Shown here in pieces: positions 31,969 to 40,825 of a DNA stretch of 64,000 bases. Under the pieces are notes generated by a model. The model did not search any database and was not told the origin of the DNA. It worked only from the letters and a program-made list of their open reading frames with translations. The position numbers and the translations under genes are program-made. Position 1 is the first letter of the stretch. Every line of letters starts with the position of its first letter. The stretch comes from Anaerococcus vaginalis. Its GTDB lineage: Bacteria > Bacillota > Clostridia > Tissierellales > Peptoniphilaceae. The stretch covers positions 62,001-126,000 of the forward strand of contig JAGZMY010000004.1 in assembly GCA_018363915.1 (NCBI GenBank), written 5' to 3'.

Positions 31969-33603
31969 TTATTCCTTTCTGTATATATTTTTGATTATGG
32001 CAAATGCCATAAAAAATCCCAAAAATAAACTTGTTACCAAGAGTGCTTTTAAAATATTTTTATCAATTTCTACAAATGCCAAGCCAAAAAGTGATGATGC
32101 AATTATTAGGCAAAGTCCTAGAAAAATTATAGCTTGTGTTTTCTGATTTTCTGTTTTTTCATAGGACTTTCTTTCTTCTTCGCTTTTTTGATCGATTATC
32201 CTAAAATCTCCTCTTGCAAGTTGCCTTAAAATATTTAGGGTTGTTTGTGGAAATTCTTTTATTAATGAGTAGGTATCATACATTTTTGGTCTAATTCTAT
32301 CCAAAACTAAGTCTGGACTAAAAATTTTAAATACCATAGATTTTGCTATTGGAAGGGCAAGTTCTAGGAATGATTCTTTGTAAACTAATTTTTCGATTAA
32401 TCCTTCCAAAATTAAAACTGTTTTTGCAAAATTTGTAAGCTCTGATGGTATTTTTATGGAATAATCCACCAACAGCGTATAAAAATCTCTAATCAAATCT
32501 GCAAGTTTCATTTGATTTAGGCTCATTACCATGTATTTATCCAAAAGTTTTTGAATTCTTTTTTCAAAATCCCCAATTTTTTTGGAATCAAATTCCAAAA
32601 GTCCCATGCCAATTATGGCATCAGTTATAAGTTTTACCTCATTAAAACTTGCTCCCAAAAATATTTTCATTATTTGATAGCGATAATTTTCCGATAAATT
32701 TCCCACAATTCCAAAATCTATCAAATAAATATTTAAATTATCATCTACAAAAATATTTCCAGGATGAGGATCAGCGTGAAAATATCCATAAGTAAACATT
32801 TGATTTACATAAGCTCCTATGATTTTTTCAGCTAATTCTTTTCTAATATCTGACCTTTTTTCATAAACTGACCTTATAGATTTGCCGTCAATATATTCCA
32901 TTGTCAAAACTTTTTTGCTTGAATATGAATCATAGACGTCAGGAGAAAGGAGATCTTTTTTTTGAATATTTAATTTTCTGTATTTTTTTATATTATTTTT
33001 TTCAACTTCAAAGTCAATTTCTCTGATTAGAGAAAGAGAAAATTCTTGGATAATTTCGCCAAAATTAAAAGATTTTATTCCTTCAAGTTTTATTTCGAGT
33101 TTTTTATAAAGATCATTCATTATTTTCAAATCTTCAACAACTCTTTTGTCCATATCTTTTCTTTGAATTTTGACAACAACCTTTCTCTCAAGAGAGCCGA
33201 CCTTTATAGTTGCCAAGTGGGTTTGGGCAATTGAGCCTGATGCAAGTGGTTTTTTTTCAAATTCATCAAAGACATCATAAATATCTTTTGAAAATTCTTC
33301 ATAAAAAACTTCTTTTATATTCTCAAAATCTTCTTCTTTTACATCATCTTGTAATTTTTCAAGCTCTGTAATTATATTTTCTGAAAATATATCTCTTCTT
33401 GTAGATAATAATTGTCCAAATTTTACAAAAACAGGTCCCAATTCTTCAAACAAGCTCCTCAAATTTTTGCCAAAATGACTTTCAAGCTCGCTTAAATCTT
33501 TTGAATTTTCTCCCTTATTTTTCAAAAGTTTTCTGCCGTCCAAAATAATATTTAGACTTATAAATTTTTTTATTATCTCAAGTTTTCTTTTTTTATATCC
33601 CAT
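31969..33603 (-). CDS. ABC1/UbiB-family atypical protein kinase
   Basis: This 544-residue membrane-associated protein carries the UbiB signatures: VFVKFGQLLSTRRDIF (KxGQ motif), PLASGSIAQTHLA (the Ala-rich loop replacing a glycine-rich loop), the catalytic-loop HADPHPGNIF and the metal-binding LIDFGIVG. Two C-terminal membrane helices (about 495-540) are present. In aerobes UbiB supports ubiquinone synthesis; in an anaerobe without quinones its role is probably in lipid or isoprenoid handling (inference). It follows comEB by 7 bases. Confidence 0.88.
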   Translation of the reverse strand: MGYKKRKLEIIKKFISLNIILDGRKLLKNKGENSKDLSELESHFGKNLRSLFEELGPVFVKFGQLLSTRRDIFSENIITELEKLQDDVKEEDFENIKEVFYEEFSKDIYDVFDEFEKKPLASGSIAQTHLATIKVGSLERKVVVKIQRKDMDKRVVEDLKIMNDLYKKLEIKLEGIKSFNFGEIIQEFSLSLIREIDFEVEKNNIKKYRKLNIQKKDLLSPDVYDSYSSKKVLTMEYIDGKSIRSVYEKRSDIRKELAEKIIGAYVNQMFTYGYFHADPHPGNIFVDDNLNIYLIDFGIVGNLSENYRYQIMKIFLGASFNEVKLITDAIIGMGLLEFDSKKIGDFEKRIQKLLDKYMVMSLNQMKLADLIRDFYTLLVDYSIKIPSELTNFAKTVLILEGLIEKLVYKESFLELALPIAKSMVFKIFSPDLVLDRIRPKMYDTYSLIKEFPQTTLNILRQLARGDFRIIDQKSEEERKSYEKTENQKTQAIIFLGLCLIIASSLFGLAFVEIDKNILKALLVTSLFLGFFMAFAIIKNIYRKE

Positions 33604-33610
33604 TTTATTC

Positions 33611-34051
33611 TCAATTTCTATTTTCTATCTTTTCATATTTTATTTTATTTTTCTCCAAAAGTTCTATTGCATAAGGATCAATTCTATAATCATTTGAATA
33701 ATAAATTTCTTTAATGCCCGCTTGAATCAGACTTTTTGTGCAATTTAAGCAAGGAAAATGAGTTACATAGCAAATAGAATTTTTGACAGGTATTCCTTCT
33801 TTTGCACAATACAAAAGCGCATTCATTTCTGCATGAATTGTTGCAATACAATGGCCATCTCTCATCGTATGCCCTACTTCATCGCAATGCGGATTTCCTT
33901 TTATTGAACCGTTGTAGCCTGTAGAAATAATTCTATTTTCGCCATTTACAAGAACGCAACCAACATAAGCCCTATCGCAAGTTCCCCTAAGAGCAACCAT
34001 GTGAGCAAGTTTTATAAAATATTCATTCCAAGTCAACCTATCTTTTGCCAT
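33611..34051 (-). CDS. comEB: dCMP deaminase (ComEB family)
   Basis: This 146-residue zinc enzyme deaminates dCMP to dUMP for thymidylate synthesis. Zinc ligands and the catalytic Glu are visible in TIHAEMNALLYC and FPCLNCTKSLI; the substrate loop GYNGSIKGNPHCDEVGH adds the usual second zinc-binding segment. It begins MAKDRLTWNEYFIKLAHMVA with a GGAG site upstream, and is first in its operon. It is not next to other com genes, so a competence role is not implied. Confidence 0.92.
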   Translation of the reverse strand: MAKDRLTWNEYFIKLAHMVALRGTCDRAYVGCVLVNGENRIISTGYNGSIKGNPHCDEVGHTMRDGHCIATIHAEMNALLYCAKEGIPVKNSICYVTHFPCLNCTKSLIQAGIKEIYYSNDYRIDPYAIELLEKNKIKYEKIENRN

Positions 34052-34109
34052 AATTTCACTCCTTAATTTTTGTCTTTATTCTATTTTACCAAATTTAAAA
34101 TTTTAATCA

Positions 34110-34141
34110 CACAAAAAGACTGAAGATAAACTCCAGCCTTT
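34110..34141 (-). terminator. Terminator of the GntR-ABC operon
   Basis: On the minus strand AAAGGCTGGAG / CTTCAGTCTTT forms an 11-bp stem with G-U pairs and a 5-base loop, followed by TTTTT. It lies 8 bases after the permease gene. Confidence 0.75.
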
Positions 34142-34148
34142 TAATTTT

Positions 34149-35402
34149 TTAAACTTTTAATTTTAACTTAAACAAAATATTAAATATTTTTGTAAAGACA
34201 AAAATTAAAATTGCAAATATTACAAAATTAATTATAGAGAATCCTTTGAAAACAGATTGTTGAAAAATCATTGTTCCACCACATGCGCAAAGCAAAATTA
34301 TTAAAACTTTCGCAAGATTTTCTATAGGTTTTAACAAAACCATCTTTCCAGATTTTTCTGTTTTTGTTTTTTCTATCAAAGAATATGAAACTGTAAATAC
34401 AAGTAAGGAAAATATTATTAATCCAGCCAAAGCTAAGTAAGAATTATCATAATTTGAAGCAGGTCTTAAAATAACTTTAATTATTTTGTTAAAATAAGAT
34501 GTGTCATCAGGAATTTTATTTTCAATTAAATATATTAAAGACCTTTCATATAAAGATTCGCCTTTGAATAACATATTTAAACTGTCCCATATAGCATTTA
34601 CAATATCAATAAAGAAAAAAGTCATTACGCCTAGTCCAACATGACCTAAAATATTTCCTGCCATAAAACCTACTGACAAAATTGTAAGATAAATAGCTGA
34701 CAAAAATCCAAAATTTTTCAAATTTCCTGGAATATATTTGACGCCAGTTTTTAAAATTTCAACATTTGAAGTTTTTACTATCATATAATTTAAAATTGAG
34801 CTTATCAAAACAAAGCCAAAAATAATTACAAGCCCAAATATAATTTTCATTAGAAAATCTTTTTTCTTTGTCCATGGATAAGTTCTGGCAAATTCATAAT
34901 AAGAAGTTGAATGCTCCATTGATGAAAATAAAAATCCCAAAACTAAAACCACAATCATACCCGTAATACTTATAGGAATTGAAAAGAAATTATTTGTTTT
35001 TTCCTTCATCTCTTTTGACAAATAGTTATAGCTAGTTAGGTTTTGCAAATATTCTCCATTTTTCAATTGATATTCATCATATTTTTTCATTTCCTCTTCA
35101 CTTGCTTTTGAAAAATCAAAATTATCATACTTGCCATATTCATATTTTTTTGCCATTTTTTTAAAAATAATATCATTTTTTTCAAAGAATTCTTTATCTA
35201 TTACTACATCTTTTTTGTATTTCTTGCCTGTATTTGCCATGATATTTATTTTATTTGTAAAATCAACCAAAGAATCGTGTTTTTCTTCCAAGGTATTTGT
35301 TTGGAAAACTCCATAAAAAAGAAGGCTAACTAAAACAGCAAGAATTATCCAAAATCCATTTCTTATTGTAAGAATTTTAATTTCTTTCTTAAAGTCTTTC
35401 AT
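34149..35402 (-). CDS. ABC-2 type transporter permease
   Basis: This 417-residue membrane protein has an N-terminal helix (about 14-30), a long outside loop rich in Lys/Tyr (to about 125), and then about six to seven helices. The conserved ABC-2 region reads LVLGFLFSSMEHSTSYYEFARTYPWTKKKDF. It pairs with the ATPase whose stop touches its start. Together with the YtrA-type regulator this forms a small exporter of unknown substrate, as in ytr- or cell-envelope-stress operons. Confidence 0.82.
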   Translation of the reverse strand: MKDFKKEIKILTIRNGFWIILAVLVSLLFYGVFQTNTLEEKHDSLVDFTNKINIMANTGKKYKKDVVIDKEFFEKNDIIFKKMAKKYEYGKYDNFDFSKASEEEMKKYDEYQLKNGEYLQNLTSYNYLSKEMKEKTNNFFSIPISITGMIVVLVLGFLFSSMEHSTSYYEFARTYPWTKKKDFLMKIIFGLVIIFGFVLISSILNYMIVKTSNVEILKTGVKYIPGNLKNFGFLSAIYLTILSVGFMAGNILGHVGLGVMTFFFIDIVNAIWDSLNMLFKGESLYERSLIYLIENKIPDDTSYFNKIIKVILRPASNYDNSYLALAGLIIFSLLVFTVSYSLIEKTKTEKSGKMVLLKPIENLAKVLIILLCACGGTMIFQQSVFKGFSIINFVIFAILIFVFTKIFNILFKLKLKV

Positions 35403-36265
35403 TATTTATTCCTTCCCTTCTCCCAATAAAAATTATCCTCAATTTTTGATTCCAAAACATCAAATTGTACAATAGATTCATTTCTTTTTATATCATCAAG
35501 AATATTTTCCCTATTATCAATCAAAATTGTATAAACTCTTCCCAAATGAAATCTCAAAACAGATTTTTCAAGAATTTTTGGATCTAATTCATCCTTTACA
35601 ACCACTTGCAACTTCACAAATTTTTCCTTATTTTGATAAAGATTTGTAAGTTTTCCTTCCTTAGAAAGATAAAGAGTTTCATCAGCAACTTTTGCCAATT
35701 CCTCAAGCTCGTGGCTTGATGCAAGAACAGTTCTTCCTTCTTCTTTTAAATCTAAAATATAAGAAAGAATAATTTCCTTATTTAAAACATCCATCCCATC
35801 AAGAATTTCATCCAAAAGAATCACTTTTGCATTTGTAGAAATAGTAGCCAAAAGCCCAATCAAATTTTTATATCCTTTTGAAAAAGATCTCAAAGATTTT
35901 TTTAAATCTATATTATTTTTTTCAAGCTCTTTTTTTGCAAATTTTTTGTTGAAATTCGGATAAATAACTTCATAATATTCAAGCATTTTTTCAACCGATA
36001 TATAATCAAAATAATCAAACCTATCAGGTAAATAAACAATATTTTCCAATATGTGCTTATCCTCCGCACAAGATTTTCCAAAAACATTAACCTTGCCCAA
36101 ATCTTTTTGAAAAATATCAGCCATTACTTTTAAAAGAGTAGTTTTGCCAGAGCCATTTCTTCCAACCAAAGCATATATTTTTCCTTCTTCCAAAGAAAAA
36201 TTTACATCTTCCAAAACCTTATTTTCCCCAAAAGATTTATAAAGGCTCATTACTTCCACAGCCAT
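35402..36265 (-). CDS. ABC transporter ATP-binding protein
   Basis: This 287-residue ATPase has Walker A (GRNGSGKTTLL), the Q-loop region YLPDRFDYFDY, the signature FSKGYKNLIGLLA (SFSKG variant of LSGGQ), Walker B (KVILLDEILDGMD) and the H-loop ASSHELEEL. The start at 36265 is preferred: AGGAGG lies 6 bases before it. The gene begins inside the end of the gntR gene (29-base overlap), so the regulator and ATPase are translationally coupled. Confidence 0.88.
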   Translation of the reverse strand: MAVEVMSLYKSFGENKVLEDVNFSLEEGKIYALVGRNGSGKTTLLKVMADIFQKDLGKVNVFGKSCAEDKHILENIVYLPDRFDYFDYISVEKMLEYYEVIYPNFNKKFAKKELEKNNIDLKKSLRSFSKGYKNLIGLLATISTNAKVILLDEILDGMDVLNKEIILSYILDLKEEGRTVLASSHELEELAKVADETLYLSKEGKLTNLYQNKEKFVKLQVVVKDELDPKILEKSVLRFHLGRVYTILIDNRENILDDIKRNESIVQFDVLESKIEDNFYWEKGRNK

Positions 36266-36629
36266 TAGAGTCCTCCTTGCTCTTTTCATAAATATTTTTA
36301 ATCTTTTCAAAACTTATTCCATAAAAAATACATTTTAAAAAAATGTCGTAGAGTTTTTTCTCAAGTTTTTCTTTTTTTACATCAATTATTTCATCATCTA
36401 AACTTACAAAAGTCCCAAGACCTTTTTTTGTAAGCAAAATTCCTTCTTCTTTCAATTTGTTGTAGGCTTTTTGAACGGTAGATTGATTAATCAAAAGAGC
36501 TTTTGATAAATCTCTTACAGATGGCATAGTGTCGCCATCAATCAAAATTCCTTGAGCAATCATTAATTTTGTTTGCTCAACGATTTGTTCATTCAAAGGA
36601 ATTTGAGATGAGCTATTTAAATCAAACAT
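36237..36629 (-). CDS. GntR-family transcriptional regulator, YtrA subfamily
   Basis: This 130-residue repressor-type protein has a winged helix-turn-helix at residues about 8-72 (PLNEQIVEQTKLMIAQGIL, then MPSVRDLSKALLINQSTVQKAY and GLGTF). A short C-terminal helical segment dimerises in this subfamily. It ends in CGSNEPL. It is the first gene of the GntR-ABC operon and very likely binds the GGTGTAT repeats in its own promoter (36657-36681). Confidence 0.9.
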   Translation of the reverse strand: MFDLNSSSQIPLNEQIVEQTKLMIAQGILIDGDTMPSVRDLSKALLINQSTVQKAYNKLKEEGILLTKKGLGTFVSLDDEIIDVKKEKLEKKLYDIFLKCIFYGISFEKIKNIYEKSKEDSNGCGSNEPL

Positions 36630-36656
36630 AAAAACCCCTTCCTATAATTTCTGTAT

Positions 36657-36681
36657 GGTGTACGGTGTATCTCCATACACC
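36657..36681 (-). promoter_or_regulatory. Operator of the GntR-ABC operon
   Basis: A perfect inverted repeat GGTGTAT-N4-ATACACC (36664-36681) is followed by a third half-site GGTGTAC (36657-36663). YtrA-type regulators bind GTGTA...TACAC sequences. The repeat starts about 10 bases downstream of the -10 box and covers the start of transcription, so binding should block initiation. Confidence 0.75.
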
Positions 36682-36691
36682 TCTTAATTCA

Positions 36692-36719
36692 ATTATAACT
36701 AGATTATTTTTCTTGTCAA
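36692..36719 (-). promoter_or_regulatory. Consensus promoter of the GntR-ABC operon
   Basis: On the minus strand TTGACA (36714-36719) and TATAAT (36692-36697) are both perfect, with a 16-base spacer. A promoter this strong in front of a repressor operon fits tight autoregulation through the adjacent operator. Confidence 0.85.
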
Positions 36720-36754
36720 ATATTTTCTTGAAATTTATTTTAAAATTTTTCAAA

Positions 36755-36782
36755 GAAAAAAAACCTAGATAAAACTAGGTTT
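36755..36782 (-). terminator. Terminator of the cardiolipin synthase gene
   Basis: AAACCTAG (36761-36768) pairs with CTAGGTTT (36775-36782) and a T run follows on the minus strand. The stem overlaps the stop codon. Confidence 0.85.
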
Positions 36783-38382
36783 ACATTAATGGGGCAAATG
36801 GTTTTACTATGAAAGCTATTATTTTTTTATAAATTGGATAAGATTTTACATCGTCAAGGCTTATTTGTTTTCCTATATCAAAACTTATTTCAAAATCTTT
36901 TAATATTTCATTTATTACTGGATGTTTGTGAATATAGACTCCACATTCAAAATTTAAATAAAGAGCTCTATAATCTACATTTACTGATCCTACTACTGCT
37001 TTTTCATTATCTGAAACCCAAGTTTTTGCATGGATAAATCCTGGCAAATATTCATATATTTTAACTCCGGATTCAATTAATTTTTTGTAATGAGATTTTG
37101 CTAGCATATAGGGAATTTTTTTGTCTGGAATTGCTGGAAGAATTATTCTTACATCTACTCCTCTTTTTGCTGCAAAAGTTAAAGATTTTGTCATTTCATT
37201 ATCTATAATTAAATAAGGCGTCATGATATAGGCGTAATCTTTAGCTGTATCTAGTATGTGCATATAAATATTTTTGAAAAATCTTTCTTTTCTAATCGGA
37301 TTATCTCCAACTCCAATCATATAGCCTTGTGACTTTTGTGGATATGTTTGTAAATATCTTTTTAAATCTTCTTTTTCTTCGCTATCCCACAATTGCAAAA
37401 ACATAATTGTAAATGATTGAACTACTGGGCCTTTTAATCTTATAAAAGTATCTTTCCAATGGCCAAACCTTTCTTCTACATTTATGTATTCGTCAGCCAA
37501 ATTTACTCCGCCTGTAAAAGCTACTTTGCCATCTACTACCAAAATTTTTCTATGATCTCTGTTGTTGTGGTAGGTTGATATTATTGGAATTATTGGCGAA
37601 AATACCTTGCATTTTATACCAAGATTTTCCATCTCTTCTGGGAAATTTTTTGGTAGATTTAAAATTGCATTTGTTCCATCATACATAAGTCTTACTTCAA
37701 CACCCTCGCTTGCTTTTTGTGCAAGCTCTTCTAGAATTGTCCCCCAAAAATATCCTTGGTGTATTATAAAAAATTCTACAAAAATAAAATCCTTGGCGCT
37801 TCTTATCGCCTCAATAATATCATTAACTGCATCATCTCCAACTCTGTAATATTTTGCATCATTATTTTTGCTTACAGGATATGAGCCGTAATCATTTAAA
37901 TATTTTACTAAATTATAAAATTCCTTATCTTCATTTTTTAATTCTTCTACCAAATCTTCATCGATTGTGTGTAGGTAATTAGTTTCTTCTTCGCTATCCA
38001 TAATTGAGCTTTCTTCGATTTTTTTTCCTATATCAATTCTTGATAAGATAAAAAACATAATTCCAAAAGTAGGAAAGGCTGCAATTAGAAAAAACCAAGA
38101 AAGTTTTTCATAAGGATTTACATCCATCGACAAAATTACAAGCAAAGAAATTGCCGCTATCAATGCTGATGATCCAAAAATTAGAGATGGGTCGATTGAA
38201 AGATGTCTAAGTATTGCCATAAAAATAAAAATTTGAGCAAGTACCAACAAAACATATAAACCCGCCCTGCCAAAAACAACTTTCAATAAAGATGATTTTG
38301 TTTTTTCAACAAATTTGTTATCGTTTAATATTTTTTTAATTTTTTCATTATATTTTTTCATATTGTTATTATACTTTTTCAT
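36781..38382 (-). CDS. cls: Cardiolipin synthase (phospholipase D family)
   Basis: This 533-residue membrane enzyme joins two phosphatidylglycerols into cardiolipin. Two N-terminal membrane helices (about 33-75 and 85-110) are followed by two PLD motifs: HNNRDHRKILVVDGKVAFTGG and HAKTWVSDNEKAVVGSVNVD. Both HxK(x)4D sets are intact. No clear Shine-Dalgarno site precedes either of the two ATGs at the start, and a TATAAT lies only 6 bases before the first, so the start is uncertain and a leaderless message is conceivable. Confidence 0.92.
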   Translation of the reverse strand: MKKYNNNMKKYNEKIKKILNDNKFVEKTKSSLLKVVFGRAGLYVLLVLAQIFIFMAILRHLSIDPSLIFGSSALIAAISLLVILSMDVNPYEKLSWFFLIAAFPTFGIMFFILSRIDIGKKIEESSIMDSEEETNYLHTIDEDLVEELKNEDKEFYNLVKYLNDYGSYPVSKNNDAKYYRVGDDAVNDIIEAIRSAKDFIFVEFFIIHQGYFWGTILEELAQKASEGVEVRLMYDGTNAILNLPKNFPEEMENLGIKCKVFSPIIPIISTYHNNRDHRKILVVDGKVAFTGGVNLADEYINVEERFGHWKDTFIRLKGPVVQSFTIMFLQLWDSEEKEDLKRYLQTYPQKSQGYMIGVGDNPIRKERFFKNIYMHILDTAKDYAYIMTPYLIIDNEMTKSLTFAAKRGVDVRIILPAIPDKKIPYMLAKSHYKKLIESGVKIYEYLPGFIHAKTWVSDNEKAVVGSVNVDYRALYLNFECGVYIHKHPVINEILKDFEISFDIGKQISLDDVKSYPIYKKIIAFIVKPFAPLM

Positions 38383-38469
38383 GATATTATTATATCTAAT
38401 TTCGCCTTATTTTAAAAGGATAAAAATTTAAAATATTTTTATTAAAAAATCTAACAAAAATCTTCTTAT

Positions 38470-38498
38470 TTGCTTATTTTCATTAATATAACTATAAT
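38470..38498 (+). promoter_or_regulatory. Promoter of the pdxK-like / MATE operon
   Basis: TTGCTT (38470-38475), a 17-base spacer and a perfect TATAAT (38493-38498) lie 42 bases before the start codon. An AAAGGAG site precedes the ATG by 6 bases. Confidence 0.7.
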
Positions 38499-38540
38499 AG
38501 TTCTATAAGAATGAATTAGTATTTTATTTAAAGGAGTTAT

Positions 38541-39329
38541 ATGAAATCTTGTACAAATAATGAAAAAATTTTGCTCATTAATGACTTTCTTTCAAGTGGA
38601 AATATTGGTGGAAGTCTTTGCAAAAGTGTTTTAAATTTTTATTCTTTTGATATAGATTTTATACCTACAGCTTTAATTTCAAATATGTTTTCTCTAAAAC
38701 CCATAGAAATTTTTGATTCTAGCGATTTTTTGACCAATACTCTTGAAGTTTATAAAAAACAAAATAGAAAATATAAGGCAGTTTTTGTGGGGTTTGTTTT
38801 AAATTTTAATCAGGCAAAAATAATTTGTGATTTTGTAAAAGAAAACAATCTTTTTATGGTGCTTGATCCAATTATGGGAGATTCTGGAAAAATCTATAGT
38901 GGTCTTGATAAAAATATTGTAGAAATTTATAAATATATGGCAGATTATGCTCATATAATTATTCCAAATCTCACAGAGGCAAGGCTTTTGACTGATAATA
39001 AATTTAAAAAAGCTCATGATATTGTAGATTATTTTGAAAATATCGGTAAAAAATTTATTATTACAAGTGTTGAAGATGGAAACAGACATTTTATTTTGGC
39101 TAAGGATAAATATTTTATAGAAGAAGATTATAAATTTTTAGAAAAGTCTTTTGGCGGAAGCGGGGACTTGTTTGACTCAATTTTTTTGGCAAATTATTTG
39201 AAAAATAATGATTTTTTACTTGCAATTAAAAATACAAGGGATATGATAGCTTGTATTCTTGATATGCAAATTAAGATTGATGATAAAGCAAATGATATTA
39301 GTATAAATGAAATTTTGAAAAAATTATAG
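38541..39329 (+). CDS. Pyridoxal/pyridoxamine kinase-like protein (ribokinase fold)
   Basis: This 262-residue protein matches PdxK/PdxY-type kinases, which phosphorylate vitamin B6. Visible landmarks are INDFLSSGNIGG at the N-terminus, VLDPIMGDSGKIY, the ligand loop IIPNLTEARLLT and the anion-hole motif FGGSGDLFDSIFLANYL (GSGD in place of the usual GTGD). It is divergent, with many Lys/Asn/Phe. It is followed after 16 bases by the MATE exporter gene. Confidence 0.75.
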   Translation: MKSCTNNEKILLINDFLSSGNIGGSLCKSVLNFYSFDIDFIPTALISNMFSLKPIEIFDSSDFLTNTLEVYKKQNRKYKAVFVGFVLNFNQAKIICDFVKENNLFMVLDPIMGDSGKIYSGLDKNIVEIYKYMADYAHIIIPNLTEARLLTDNKFKKAHDIVDYFENIGKKFIITSVEDGNRHFILAKDKYFIEEDYKFLEKSFGGSGDLFDSIFLANYLKNNDFLLAIKNTRDMIACILDMQIKIDDKANDISINEILKKL

Positions 39330-39345
39330 AAAGTGAGGTAGTTTT

Positions 39346-40686
39346 TTGATTAAAAATAAATATTGGAAAAGGGCCTTGCAAATTGCTTGGCCGTCTGTCT
39401 TGGAATCATTTTTTATTTCCTTGGCAGGTTTGATTGATACCTTCATGGTTTCATCAATTGGTTCATCGGCAGTTGCCGCAATTGGACTTACAACCCAGCC
39501 AAAATTTATCGCCCTTTCCTTTTTTATTGCAATTGCAGTTTCAGTTTCAGCCCTAGTTGCAAGAAGAAAAGGCGAAGAAGATAAAAAAATGGCGAACCAA
39601 ACTATGGTTACTGCAATGATTGTAGCTGTTAGTTTATGTATAATAATCTCTTCAATTTTTGTAATATTTACTCCACAAATTATAAAACTTGCAGGATCAT
39701 CTCCTGACACTCACGATTTGGGAGTTTCATATTTTAAAATTATAATGGCAGGAATGATATTTAATGTAATTTCCATGACAATAAATGCAGGTCAAAGAGG
39801 AAGTGGAAATACACAAATAGCCTTTACAACAAATCTAGTTTCTTCTATTATAAATATTTTTTTCAATTATTTACTTATAAATGGAAATTTTGGTTTTCCA
39901 AAATTAGGAGTAAAAGGAGCTGCAATCGCAACAGTTTTGGGAGCTTTTGTTGCAGCAGTTATGAGTTTTTCCTCATTATTTAGAAGATCATCATATATGT
40001 CCTTTGGGCTTATAAAAAAATATAAACTTACTTTCTCAAATTTTATATTTAAAGAAATTTTTGGACTAGGCTCAAATATTTTTATAGAAAATATTGCAGC
40101 AAGAATTGGATTTTTGGTTACAGCAATTACAGCCGCAAAACTTGGAACAGACCAATTTGCAGCTCACAATGTAGGAATGAATTTGCTTTCTCTTTCATTT
40201 TCATTCGGGGATGGTATGCAGGTTGCAGCAGTTGCCCTTACAGGAAATGCCCTCGGAGCAAGAAAAAAAGAAGAAGCAATAAAATATGGAAAAACTTGCC
40301 AAGAAATTGGCTTAACAATTTCAATAATAATATCTGTTATTTTGGTATTATTTAGAAAAAATATTTTCAGATTATTTTTTGATGATGACAAAATAATAGC
40401 TATGGGATCAATAATAACTTTTTATTTGATTTTTATAGTAATTTTCCAAATATCTCAAATTATATTCGGTGGAGCCTTGAGAGCTGCAGGAGATGTAAAA
40501 TATACACTTGCTGTAAGTTTAATTTCAATTACTTTTATAAGATCAGCTGCCACCCTATTTTTTGTAAATTTCCTAGATTTAGGAATCCAAGGAATTTGGC
40601 TTGGTATTATGGCTGACCAAATATCTAGATTTATTGGTTTGTGGACAAGATTTAGAAAAGGCGATTGGGTCAATATAGAAATTTAA
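39346..40686 (+). CDS. MATE-family efflux transporter
   Basis: This 446-residue membrane protein has twelve predicted helices in two related halves. The halves begin with RALQIAWPSVLESFFISLAGLIDTFMVSSIGSSAVAAIGL and with LGSNIFIENIAARIGFLVTAITAAKLGTDQFAAHNVGMNL. MATE pumps expel drugs or metabolites in exchange for sodium or protons. The start is TTG at 39346, preceded by GTGAGG; no ATG fits as well. It shares a transcript with the pdxK-like gene. The substrate is unknown. Confidence 0.92.
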   Translation: MIKNKYWKRALQIAWPSVLESFFISLAGLIDTFMVSSIGSSAVAAIGLTTQPKFIALSFFIAIAVSVSALVARRKGEEDKKMANQTMVTAMIVAVSLCIIISSIFVIFTPQIIKLAGSSPDTHDLGVSYFKIIMAGMIFNVISMTINAGQRGSGNTQIAFTTNLVSSIINIFFNYLLINGNFGFPKLGVKGAAIATVLGAFVAAVMSFSSLFRRSSYMSFGLIKKYKLTFSNFIFKEIFGLGSNIFIENIAARIGFLVTAITAAKLGTDQFAAHNVGMNLLSLSFSFGDGMQVAAVALTGNALGARKKEEAIKYGKTCQEIGLTISIIISVILVLFRKNIFRLFFDDDKIIAMGSIITFYLIFIVIFQISQIIFGGALRAAGDVKYTLAVSLISITFIRSAATLFFVNFLDLGIQGIWLGIMADQISRFIGLWTRFRKGDWVNIEI

Positions 40687-40741
40687 TTAAATGAGATTTT
40701 AATTATATATTATAAAATAAAAATATTTTTCACATAAATAT

Positions 40742-40771
40742 TTGAATTTTTCTTCAAATCTGGTATATTAT
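40742..40771 (+). promoter_or_regulatory. Promoter of the small lipoprotein gene
   Basis: TTGAAT (40742-40747) and TATTAT (40766-40771) are separated by 18 bases; TATATT (40764-40769) with 16 bases is an alternative. Transcription would start at about 40776-40778, inside the adjacent dyad. Confidence 0.6.
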
Positions 40772-40798
40772 ACTTACTATCGGTAAAGATAGTAAGTA
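40771..40798 (+). promoter_or_regulatory. 28-bp perfect dyad at the transcription start (operator or attenuator)
   Basis: TACTTACTATC (40771-40781) and GATAGTAAGTA (40788-40798) are perfect inverted copies around GGTAAA, followed by TATTTTTTT. Because the left arm overlaps the -10 box and the predicted start, a DNA operator is more likely than an RNA terminator; if transcription starts further upstream it would form an attenuator hairpin. The regulator is not identified. Confidence 0.6.
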
Positions 40799-40825
40799 TA
40801 TTTTTTTAAACAGGGGGATTAAACA

